DNA of 6,155 bases from a bacterium. Lineage in GTDB: Bacteria; Sumerlaeota; Sumerlaeia; UBA8349. The stretch is taken from positions 1 to 6,155 of the forward strand of contig JABMPG010000019.1 in assembly GCA_013203855.1 (NCBI GenBank), written 5' to 3'. Under the pieces are notes generated by a model, which made no database searches, was not told the DNA's origin, and saw nothing but the letters and a program-made list of their open reading frames with translations. Shown here piece after piece: positions 1-6,072 of the stretch (within the stretch, counting starts at the first letter, position 1; each line of letters opens with the position of its first letter). The translations under genes and the position numbers were made by a program.

Positions 1-188
1 ATGATGCCCCCGGCGCTGTCGAAGATCGTGTAGCAGTAGGATCCGTGATGGTTGGCCGCATAGACGGAGTCGTCGTCCGTGGAGCCGTAGAAGACAATCC
101 GCCCACCCCGGCCGCTCGTGTAGAAATTAACTCTGGAGAACATGCTCAGGGACTGTTCGGCCACCGTGTGAGCGCCCCAGGTAAAGCC
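1..188 (-). repeat. Repeated module, copy D, cut by the window edge (residues 1885-1946)
   Basis: GFTWGA at 1885-1890, RIVFYGS near 1914-1920 and GSYCYTIFDSAGG at 1933-1945 match the first third of copy B (GFTWGG, RIIFFGV, GSYCYTIFDSFGG). The window ends just after YTIF, so the second half of the module should lie to the left. Confidence 0.65.
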
Positions 189-3100
189 TGTACCGGTCCA
201 GAAGTCGGCGGGATTGGCGGGGACTGTCCGGCGCGGAAACTCCTGTCCAATATCGGCCACGAGCGCCGGGTTGCCCATTTCAGTCCTCCACATCAACGGC
301 TCCTGAAGAATCTGGGCTCGCTCCATAGTCCTACCTAGGACCTCAACGCGCGTGGTGGAGTCCGGAAGCCCGTTGGCGTTGTGGGTAAAGATCAGGGCGT
401 TGCGATGGGGCCCAGGCTGGGCGGGAGCATACTGCACTTCGATGTCGAAACTGTCGCCGGGAAGGAGGTTGAAGGGAAGGGCGACTGGTCCGGGAAGGAC
501 GGAGAAATAACTGCCGGGATCGGCAAAGCGGGCGTCGGCGAGATTGAGGATTCGGCTTCCGACGTTGCGAACGGTGACGGTTCCGCGGAGGGGCTGGGCG
601 GGAGGATACTCGTCCGGTGGTCCGAGATAGAGCAGGTTTTCATGGTCGGGGTGCTCGGGTGTGACGTCGCACTCGATTTCGGCATAGCCGCTCAGCCAGA
701 AGATGCGGGTGATCTGGCAGGACACGTTGGTCTCGAAGCCGGGGTTTCCGTTCTCGACGTAGAATCCGCCGCCTTCGATCCGGCTGAGATCCGGATAGGA
801 GGGGAAGGAGGAGAAGCTGACGGGCACTTCATCCCCGCCCATGAGGAGGTTCAGGCTGAGGCCCGCGGCCGGGTCGACCGAGTACCAGTCGAGGGCGGCC
901 ACCGAGGACTCGATGTTTTCCTTGCCGTTGGGCACGTCGTGAAGGTCCACCGGGTCCGAGACGTACCAGTTGAGTTGCTCGCCTTCGCGGGCCAAGAGCA
1001 TGTAGCGGATCGAGGACGGGCTGGAGTAATGCCGCTCGAAATCCATTCCAATGCGGGCTGTGGCGGTTCCCAGGTTCACACAGTCGGTGGGCGTATTGTT
1101 CCCGAGGGCGGAGAAGACGGTGTAGGCGTAGGTGCTTGGCGTGAAGTGGTAGATGATCCGCAGGCTGTCATTCTCCACACAGATCCGTCGGGTGTCGTAG
1201 GACCCCACATAGGCGCTGTAGCCTCCCCACTTGAAGCCGTTTCCTTCCGAAATCACGAGAGGCGTCTCCGGGATGGGAACACCGTTCACGACGCCCTGGT
1301 CGATGTAGCCGTCCGGCCCGGGGAAAGTGGCTTCGATACGGGGGACCTGGCGGATGGCATCGCCCGACGCGCCGGGGGCGCTCAGGGAGGTCTCGGACGA
1401 CCACAGGCTCCATTTGCCGTGTTCGTCGCGGTAGCGCACGCGCCAGAAGTAGGCGTAAGCGCCGGGAAAGGCCTCGGCCGGAGGGGTCAGGCGGCTCAAG
1501 TCGCCCTGGGTAGTGATGGTCTCGTAGAGCAACTGCGAGTAGTCGGCGGGCGTGGCGGCCATGCGGATCTGCCATTGCGAGGCGGCGTGGCCCTGGCCGG
1601 GATCGATGAATTCGGAAGCGACCAGTTCGGGGGGTAGAAGAACGGCGAGGGCGCCATGAACGGGCGAAAGGTTCGTGGGTCGGTCGGGCGGCGCGTTGAA
1701 AACGATGAGGATGCCGTCCGAGGAAGGAGACCAGGGCCCGACGTTTCCGGCCGCGTCGCGGGCGCGAACGCGGCAGTAGAGGGTCTGGCCGACCGAGCCC
1801 CGAACCGTCCACACCGTCTGGTTTCCGATGACGCCGGAGAAGAGGTCATCCGAGCCGGGGACCGCGCCGACCTGGCATTCGTAACCGCCGATTCCGCTGA
1901 CGGGGTCGACGGCGGGGGGCCACTGAAAGCGGACCGCGGCGATATAGCTCACTTCGCCCTCGTCGGTGGGGGTTCCGGGCGCCCCCGGGGCGACATCGTC
2001 GAAGACGATCCGCATCTCGGCGGGCAAAGAGGGATTCCCCGCCAGGTCGCGACAGGCATCGAGCGGGAGAGCGATCGTGGTTTCACCAAGAGTCGGAGAG
2101 AGATTCGCGTCGAACCGAAATTCGCCGGGCCCCGTCTGGGAGAAACCGGAAACCGCACCGGTCGAGGCTTGCAGATCGCCGGCAATCAGGTTCTTCACGT
2201 CCTCCGTAAATGAGAGTATGACCGGAACGAGGGTCGTAGAAGTGGCGTACGGTAGAGACGCCGGAAACTTCATGGAAAAAACGAGGGCCGGAGAAGTCCG
2301 ATCCAGCGTCACGGAATGGTCGGTGCTCGTGGAGGGTTCGCTGAGCAGGCCGAGATAATCATAAGCCGCGCCAGATTGCAGCCGGGGAATGAGAATGCCG
2401 TCGTCCAGGCCCGTGGGCGACGCATGGATCTGATAGTCTCTCTCGTCGCTTCCGCCGTTTTCAGTCACCACCACATCAGCGGGATAAACGGTTCCGTCGA
2501 TCCAATCGATATCGCCCTCGTAAAGTCCCATGGCTGCCCTCGAAAAATGAACGTCGAAGACCGCGGTCTGACTGGTTGGATCGGCCTGATCGGCGGCCTG
2601 GTCAACCGTGACGGTCAGCGGTGGCTCGAAAATGGTTAGAACGATGTTGTCCACCAGAGCGTCGCTGAAAGGGCCGAAGTCCAGGCAAAGTTCATCCAGA
2701 GAAGCGAGCCGGCCGTCAATCAGTCCAGTCCGGGTCTCGGACTGGGATGACAGCGCGTCCGTAAACTGAATCCGGGTGATCGTGTGGTCAGAATCGTAGT
2801 AAGCCAGTTCCAGAACGACACCATAGGCGCTCACGCCGTAGGTGCTTCCGTAGCCGCTTAGTCGCTCCTCACCCGCCCAGAGGTTTAAGTTCCCCTCTTC
2901 CTGTTTCCGGCCATCGACTTCGATATCATAGGCCCACCGGTCGTTATCGGTAGTCGGATAGAAGTTCACGTTGACGGCCCCATCGGTTCCCGCCACGTCG
3001 CCATGTTCTCCCATGAGGCTCACGCGGAAGTCGGAGCGCGCTGCAACAGTATGCAGACCGCTGGCGCCAGTCAGGAAAGGAACGTCAGTGCTCGCATAGG

Positions 3101-5840
3101 TGTTGGTGACGCTGACTTGGAACTCCAGCCGGACGACCGTGTCGTCTCCAATCGACTTGGGCGGGGAGAAGACAGTTTCAAGCCCGGTTGTCCTGTAGAA
3201 AAGGGGCTCTTCAGTGTAGGACTCCGTTTCGCGCCCCCCGGCGAGGCTGCCGTTCACGACGCGGAAACCAATGCCCGTTTCACTGGCGGAAGCCGTGTGC
3301 CACCAGCTCTCATCGGCTCCTGGTATGTAACTATATGCCGGGATTCCGGCCGAGATCACATCATCCCCCGGCAGGATCGCCGTATTCACGTTTCCCCAGG
3401 TTTCCGATACGATAGTCGCCGAGTAATCGGGATTGGTCTCCGGCATCGAAATGGAACCGATCGTGACCTGAGCCTGCACCATGCCGGGGTTGAGCACAAC
3501 ACTGTCCCCCAGGCCGCCTGTTGTGGCATTGAGAACAAAACCAGCGCTCTCGATGGAGATTTGCCAAGTGTGGCCAATTGCCATGTCGTCAAAAAGAAGG
3601 GCGCAAATCAACGGCGTGTTTTGGTCCCGGGTGATCACATAGGGCTCATCAAACAGGGCCTGGGGGGTCGAATCGGTGACCGGACCCCGGGCGATCTGTT
3701 CACCGTCGCCCAACCTGCCGTCCCCGTTCGGATCGGTATAGACCAGGAATTCCCGGATTTCGGTCTCCGCGTCGCCAGCGCCGGGCAGGATACACCCGAT
3801 AGAATCCAGTGCGATCTCCCATTCTCCCGGCTCGAACACCGGATCAAGTCGAAACATCGCGATGGGCCGGTTCGCGCAGGCCGCCAGATTCAGGGACGAC
3901 ACATCGACGGCCTCGATTTCAATCGCCTCGTTGCCGTCCGGCCGCTTGATCCAGGTAAAGATGTCCGGCATGAAGTTTCGACGTTCCGGATCGGCCAGGT
4001 CATCCCCAACTCCAACATAGACGCCTCCGCCGGTAATCTCGCCAAGGTCCGGATAGCCCACAGACAGGGCACCAGGATCGACGATAGGGGTCTTGGCATC
4101 GGCATCAAGTTGGTTCATGTCGGCGCTTGCCGCGGCGTCGACGGTCAGCCATCCGCCCAACTCGTCCACGTCCACCGTAACCTCGCTGTCAGGGGTCGGA
4201 ACACTTGTCGTCCCAGCGCTCAAGAACCAACTGCCCGTGTTGTCGCGCACCAACCAGCGAACCACCTGGCCCTCCCAGGTCTGGTCCACGTGCAGACGAA
4301 TCTTCTCCAGGTTGATGTACTGGGTAGGCGTGTTTCCGCCGAAACTATCGAAAATGGTGTAGCAGTAGCTGCCAGGCACGTTGGCTGAGGAGCCAGTGCC
4401 CGACACGCCGAAGAAAATGATCCGGCCAACGGTCGGGCCGGTCCACAGACTCATGCGCTGGGCCATTCCGGCGTTGTATCCGCCCCACGTGAAGCCGTAG
4501 TACCGACTCTCGTACCCCCTCGGGGCCATTTCCCAGGGAATCGTGGGTTGAGGCACTTCCGTTGAGGCGCTGCAAATATCTGCGTCCTTTGTGACGGGCA
4601 TCCAGTCCTCGATCCTGCCAACCTTGCGTAGGGGCTGGCCCACCAGCACGAGACCGGACGTTGTGCCCACTACGCCGAAGGTGTCCGAAGTAACCACCAG
4701 AAAGGCGCGATGCGGCGGATCCTGGCCTGGCGCTGGATTATAGGTGAGATCGACTGCTGTGCTGCCCCCGCCGGGAATGGTGACCGGGCCGGGATCGTTG
4801 ACAGAGAACACGCCGTTCTCATCGATCACTTGCCAACCAGTGATGTTCAGGGCCGCACCGCCGATGTTCCTGACCGTCACCGTGCGGATGTCGGGAGCAG
4901 CGCTGAAGCCCTGAGCTCCTGAAAGGGAATGACCAAGGCTGGGCTCGAAGACGATCTCCTGAAGATTCGAGGCCCACTCGATCGAGGTGACATCGACGCT
5001 ACTGGGAGTGCCAGCGGGGATACCGGCCGTGCTGCCATCATGTCCGGCTTCCACATATACACCGCCACCGTCTACCTGGGCAAAGTTCGGGATCACCGCC
5101 GTGGCCCCCCACGACAGGGCGTTGATTTCCGTGCCCTCGGTCGGAGGGACGGTCGAGTAGTTGTTGGGAGGAGTGTTGAAGTTGACGATCATGTTGTTGA
5201 GAAGAAGATTCTCATTCACGGAAAACCAGTCCACGCTAGACACGGTCGTCTCCAGAAGAAAGGTGTCCGCGTTCTCCGCGCAGTCGAGTGCCTCCGACAC
5301 ATACCACAGCCGGTCCGCTCCGTCCCGGACACGGATCATGTGCCGGACCATACTGTCGGGTGTCGAAGCCGAATCCCAGATAGCACTGCTGAAGTCGACG
5401 ACGATCCTCGCCCCCATCAGGGATAGATCCACGTACCGATCCGAGTCGAACGCACCTGAGGCAGGCGGGGTTGAGTTGAAGATGGTGTAAAAGTAAGTGC
5501 CCTGGGGGAAACCGTATTTTATCTGCAGGACACCCACGGTGGAATACAACTGCAAAGATCGGCCGTTGTACGCAGCGTTGGCCGCTTCCGGCATCCTGAC
5601 GAAACGGCGTCCCGCCCAGCGAAAGCCCGAGCCGCTTGGAGGAGAAGTCATGGACTGAGTCCCGCGTGGGGTCCCCGTGCCGCTCCACAGCAGATCCAGA
5701 TAGGTGCTGGTTGGACTATTGAAGAGTTCGGTAATCTTGGCATCCTGTGCGCCCTGGCCGGGACAGGGGATGGTGGTCGAAAGGGCAAGGAGCAGGATCG
5801 CTCCCGTCGCTGTGAGAATTCTCCGGCTGAAACCGCTCAT
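1..5840 (-). CDS. Giant secreted multidomain protein (ASH, Ig-like, Fn3-like and repeated jelly-roll-type modules), C-terminus outside window
   Basis: The frame is open from the ATG at 5838-5840 to the left edge: 1946 full codons plus two bases, no stop. The start is set by an AAGGAGG seven bases upstream and by a signal peptide right after it. Domain order by residue: signal peptide 1-31; module A 72-302; ASH 303-402; module B 449-645; calcium-loop domain 646-800; ConA-like region about 878-1072; Ig-like 1073-1180 and 1182-1285; Fn3-like 1288-1382 and 1385-1490; module C 1535-1726; ASH 1727-1837; module D from 1885. Families of this kind act outside the cell as adhesins, surface-layer parts or binding scaffolds. 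No catalytic motif is visible, so adhesion or ligand binding is inference. Cysteines are few. Any cell-wall, autotransporter, PEP-CTERM or type IX sorting signal would lie beyond the window, so final location is unknown. The gene stands alone here and operon partners cannot be judged. Confidence 0.94.
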   Translation of the reverse strand, partial: MSGFSRRILTATGAILLLALSTTIPCPGQGAQDAKITELFNSPTSTYLDLLWSGTGTPRGTQSMTSPPSGSGFRWAGRRFVRMPEAANAAYNGRSLQLYSTVGVLQIKYGFPQGTYFYTIFNSTPPASGAFDSDRYVDLSLMGARIVVDFSSAIWDSASTPDSMVRHMIRVRDGADRLWYVSEALDCAENADTFLLETTVSSVDWFSVNENLLLNNMIVNFNTPPNNYSTVPPTEGTEINALSWGATAVIPNFAQVDGGGVYVEAGHDGSTAGIPAGTPSSVDVTSIEWASNLQEIVFEPSLGHSLSGAQGFSAAPDIRTVTVRNIGGAALNITGWQVIDENGVFSVNDPGPVTIPGGGSTAVDLTYNPAPGQDPPHRAFLVVTSDTFGVVGTTSGLVLVGQPLRKVGRIEDWMPVTKDADICSASTEVPQPTIPWEMAPRGYESRYYGFTWGGYNAGMAQRMSLWTGPTVGRIIFFGVSGTGSSANVPGSYCYTIFDSFGGNTPTQYINLEKIRLHVDQTWEGQVVRWLVRDNTGSWFLSAGTTSVPTPDSEVTVDVDELGGWLTVDAAASADMNQLDADAKTPIVDPGALSVGYPDLGEITGGGVYVGVGDDLADPERRNFMPDIFTWIKRPDGNEAIEIEAVDVSSLNLAACANRPIAMFRLDPVFEPGEWEIALDSIGCILPGAGDAETEIREFLVYTDPNGDGRLGDGEQIARGPVTDSTPQALFDEPYVITRDQNTPLICALLFDDMAIGHTWQISIESAGFVLNATTGGLGDSVVLNPGMVQAQVTIGSISMPETNPDYSATIVSETWGNVNTAILPGDDVISAGIPAYSYIPGADESWWHTASASETGIGFRVVNGSLAGGRETESYTEEPLFYRTTGLETVFSPPKSIGDDTVVRLEFQVSVTNTYASTDVPFLTGASGLHTVAARSDFRVSLMGEHGDVAGTDGAVNVNFYPTTDNDRWAYDIEVDGRKQEEGNLNLWAGEERLSGYGSTYGVSAYGVVLELAYYDSDHTITRIQFTDALSSQSETRTGLIDGRLASLDELCLDFGPFSDALVDNIVLTIFEPPLTVTVDQAADQADPTSQTAVFDVHFSRAAMGLYEGDIDWIDGTVYPADVVVTENGGSDERDYQIHASPTGLDDGILIPRLQSGAAYDYLGLLSEPSTSTDHSVTLDRTSPALVFSMKFPASLPYATSTTLVPVILSFTEDVKNLIAGDLQASTGAVSGFSQTGPGEFRFDANLSPTLGETTIALPLDACRDLAGNPSLPAEMRIVFDDVAPGAPGTPTDEGEVSYIAAVRFQWPPAVDPVSGIGGYECQVGAVPGSDDLFSGVIGNQTVWTVRGSVGQTLYCRVRARDAAGNVGPWSPSSDGILIVFNAPPDRPTNLSPVHGALAVLLPPELVASEFIDPGQGHAASQWQIRMAATPADYSQLLYETITTQGDLSRLTPPAEAFPGAYAYFWRVRYRDEHGKWSLWSSETSLSAPGASGDAIRQVPRIEATFPGPDGYIDQGVVNGVPIPETPLVISEGNGFKWGGYSAYVGSYDTRRICVENDSLRIIYHFTPSTYAYTVFSALGNNTPTDCVNLGTATARIGMDFERHYSSPSSIRYMLLAREGEQLNWYVSDPVDLHDVPNGKENIESSVAALDWYSVDPAAGLSLNLLMGGDEVPVSFSSFPSYPDLSRIEGGGFYVENGNPGFETNVSCQITRIFWLSGYAEIECDVTPEHPDHENLLYLGPPDEYPPAQPLRGTVTVRNVGSRILNLADARFADPGSYFSVLPGPVALPFNLLPGDSFDIEVQYAPAQPGPHRNALIFTHNANGLPDSTTRVEVLGRTMERAQILQEPLMWRTEMGNPALVADIGQEFPRRTVPANPADFWTGTGFTWGAHTVAEQSLSMFSRVNFYTSGRGGRIVFYGSTDDDSVYAANHHGSYCYTIFDSAGGI
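330..662 (-). other. ASH / choice-of-anchor-D-like domain 2 (residues 1727-1837)
   Basis: TVTVRNVGSRILNLAD (1754-1769), FSVLPGPVALP (1779-1789), LLPGDSFDIEVQYAP (1792-1806) and HRNALIFTHNA (1812-1822) repeat the strand order of ASH domain 1, including the T-V-T-V-R-N-[IV]-G core and the P-G-P-V segment. It sits after module C as ASH 1 sits after module A. Confidence 0.75.
663..1238 (-). repeat. Repeated module, copy C (residues 1535-1726)
   Basis: Third copy. Landmarks are GFKWGGYSA at 1535-1543, YAYTVF at 1571-1576, NNTPTDCVNL around 1580-1589, SIRYMLLAREG then LNWYVSD around 1610-1629, LDWYSVDPAAG at 1650-1660, YPDLSRIEGGGFYVENG at 1682-1698, and closing strand TRIFWLSG then EIECDV at 1711-1726. 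It matches B in length and A in being followed at once by an ASH domain. Confidence 0.7.
1371..1688 (-). other. Fibronectin type III-like domain 2 (residues 1385-1490)
   Basis: PTNLSPVHGA (1388-1397), ASQWQIR (1420-1426) and YFWRVRYRDEHGKWSLWS (1464-1481) follow a pattern common in bacterial secreted proteins, where an A-S-x-W-Q-x-R strand precedes a paired F-W-R-V-R-Y-R-D and W-S-x-W-S segment. It directly follows the first Fn3-like domain and ends the central bridge before module C. Confidence 0.65.
1695..1979 (-). other. Fibronectin type III-like domain 1 (residues 1288-1382)
   Basis: PGTPTDEG opens the domain. FQWPPAVDP (1305-1313) carries the buried B-strand tryptophan, GIGGYECQVG (1316-1325) the C strand, and LYCRVRARDAAGNVGPWS (1355-1371... 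in two strands) the F and G strands with the common RARDAAGN turn. Typical of bacterial secreted Fn3 spacers. Confidence 0.7.
1986..2297 (-). other. Bacterial Ig-like domain 2 (residues 1182-1285)
   Basis: Seen are VILSFTEDVKNLIAGDLQAS (1207-1226), TGAVSGFSQTGPGEFRFDA (1227-1245) and DACRDLAGNPS (1261-1271). This is the usual order of the bacterial Ig-like fold in which a strand with F-T/S-E-x-V is followed by a D-L strand, a G-x-V-S-x-F strand and a D-x-AGN turn. It follows directly on the first Ig-like domain. Probable spacer role. Confidence 0.65.
2301..2624 (-). other. Bacterial Ig-like domain 1 (residues 1073-1180)
   Basis: The start LTVTVDQAADQADPTSQ (1075-1091), followed by AVFDVHFS, closely resembles the consensus of a bacterial Ig-like repeat found in large adhesins, where a VTxxQAxxQADPT strand precedes an F-x-V-x-F-S strand. 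It ends with STSTDHSVTLDRTSP (1170-1184), matching the usual end of that repeat. Likely a structural spacer. Confidence 0.65.
2625..3440 (-). other. Unassigned stretch and concanavalin-A-like region (residues 801-1072)
   Basis: Residues 801-877 are hydrophilic with no motif I know. From about 878 the pattern looks like a ConA-like beta-sandwich: aromatic-rich alternating strands (FQVSVTNTY at 907-915, RWAYDIEVDGRK at 968-979, VVLELAYYDSD at 1008-1018), ending in FGPFSDALVDNIVLTI (1055-1070). The ending with VDNI followed by hydrophobic residues is typical of the closing strand of LamG/ConA-type domains in secreted bacterial proteins. Ligand unknown; the assignment is by pattern only. Confidence 0.45.
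3441..3905 (-). other. Unassigned beta-rich domain with one EF-hand-type calcium loop (residues 646-800)
   Basis: The loop DPNGDGRLGDGE at 703-714 has Asp1, Asn3, Asp5 and Glu12 in the canonical 12-residue EF-hand or dockerin-like spacing, and it follows the strand FLVYT. The surrounding strands (AMFRLDPVFEPGEWEIALDS at 661-680, HTWQISIES at 757-765) look like a beta-sandwich into which the loop is inserted. Such loops in secreted bacterial proteins usually bind one Ca2+ and stiffen the fold. The domain as a whole is not recognised. Confidence 0.55.
3906..4496 (-). repeat. Repeated module, copy B (residues 449-645)
   Basis: Second copy of the module. Landmarks are GFTWGGYNAG at 449-458, SYCYTIFDS at 491-499, NTPT then YINL around 503-511, VVRWLVRD then WFLS around 526-541, GWLTVD at 563-568, YPDLGEITGGGVYVGVG at 596-612, and a closing strand IFTWIKRP then IEIEAVD at 627-646. 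Shorter than copy A and closest to copy D around YTIF, including the shared cysteine (Cys493). It is followed by the calcium-loop domain, not by an ASH domain. Confidence 0.7.
4635..4934 (-). other. ASH / choice-of-anchor-D-like domain 1 (residues 303-402)
   Basis: The core pattern of this Ig-fold family is visible: TVTVRNIGGAALNITG (320-335), then FSV at 345-347, then PVTIPGGGSTAVDLTYNP (352-369), then a final strand HRAFLVVTSD (377-386). Known members are extracellular Ig-fold units in bacteria and ASPM/SPD-2/Hydin repeats in eukaryotes. It sits between modules A and B. Confidence 0.75.
4935..5627 (-). repeat. Repeated module, copy A (residues 72-302)
   Basis: First copy of the recurring module. 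Landmarks are GFRWAG at 72-77, YTIF at 118-121, a strand pair MIRVR then LWYVSE around 168-183, DWFSVNEN at 204-211, DGGGVYVEAG at 257-266, and a closing strand SIEWAS then EIVFEP near 286-300. The alternation of hydrophobic strands and turns suggests a beta-sandwich or jelly-roll fold. It is longer than copies B and C, mostly through extra residues before YTIF and before GGGVYV. I do not recognise a named family. An ASH-like domain follows directly. Confidence 0.7.
5748..5840 (-). other. N-terminal Sec signal peptide of the giant protein
   Basis: Residues 1-31 have the three-part form of a Sec signal: a short basic start (MSGFSRR), a hydrophobic core from Ile8 to about Ile24 with the run ILLLAL, then a small-residue region PGQGA ahead of QDAK. 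Cleavage is likely near Gly30 or Ala31. Cys26 sits after Thr-Ile-Pro, which does not fit a lipobox, so a lipoprotein is unlikely. The exact cleavage point is a guess. Confidence 0.85.
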
Positions 5841-5847
5841 GATCCTG

Positions 5848-5854
5848 CCTCCTT
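5848..5854 (-). promoter_or_regulatory. Shine-Dalgarno sequence for the giant gene
   Basis: The minus strand reads AAGGAGG, then CAGGATC, then ATG. This is a near-perfect anti-16S match with a seven-base spacer, and it fixes the start codon at 5840. Confidence 0.9.
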
Positions 5855-6021
5855 CGGAAAATCGTGAGAAAAAAGGCCCGCTCATCCCGGACGCCTGCAT
5901 CAGAAACCTCACGGAGATCTCCTGGTTTTGCCTTCCTCGCCAGGGAAAACGACTTGGTTGTACGCGCCTGTACCTGAAAACAAAATTCGGTTCTTCAAGA
6001 TGCCGCAGACATTACAGACTC

Positions 6022-6049
6022 ACCATAACAATGCAGACGCCGACGTCAA
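6022..6049 (-). promoter_or_regulatory. Candidate sigma-70-type promoter
   Basis: On the minus strand TTGACG (6044-6049) matches five of six bases of the -35 consensus. It is followed after 16 bases by TATGGT (6022-6027), which matches four of six bases of the -10 consensus. Transcription would start near 6015 and give a leader of about 175 bases before the ATG. The -10 is weak, so this is a candidate only. Confidence 0.35.
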
Positions 6050-6060
6050 GAGGAAATAAA

Positions 6061-6072
6061 CTGCTCGAGCAG
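6061..6072. promoter_or_regulatory. Perfect 12-bp palindrome, possible operator
   Basis: CTGCTCGAGCAG equals its own reverse complement over all 12 bases. It ends 11 bases upstream of the candidate -35 hexamer, a place where activators or repressors often bind. A second, 10-bp palindrome, CGATCGATCG, lies at 6096-6105. No known operator is recognised, and short palindromes also occur by chance in GC-rich DNA. Confidence 0.25.

Noticed and set aside
381..1637. Plus-strand open frame of 418 codons
   Set aside because: It lies codon-on-codon opposite the giant gene and is open because that gene uses no TTA, CTA or TCA codons here. The translation is rich in Gly, Val, Ala and Asp with no domain pattern, and the minus strand reads as clear ASH, Fn3-like and module C sequence.
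1168..1812. Minus-strand open frame of 214 codons in another frame
   Set aside because: Its product is dominated by Arg and Pro, the usual sign of an out-of-frame read of GC-rich DNA; the true frame through here encodes recognisable Fn3-like repeats.
1656..2213. Plus-strand open frame of 185 codons
   Set aside because: Antisense to the Ig-like and Fn3-like domains; no domain pattern of its own.
3003..4388. Plus-strand open frame of 461 codons
   Set aside because: Same in-register antisense effect, opposite module B, the calcium-loop domain and the region after it. No Shine-Dalgarno, no recognisable domain.
5236..5688. Minus-strand open frame of 150 codons in another frame
   Set aside because: Overlaps module A of the real frame and shows no domain or ribosome site.
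5763..5765. Cys26 as a lipoprotein lipid site
   Set aside because: The preceding residues Thr-Ile-Pro do not fit the lipobox, and small residues for ordinary cleavage lie just after.
5869..5895. Possible terminator or attenuator: T6 run on the minus strand after a GC-rich stretch
   Set aside because: Only about four weak base pairs can form before the T run, too little for an intrinsic terminator.
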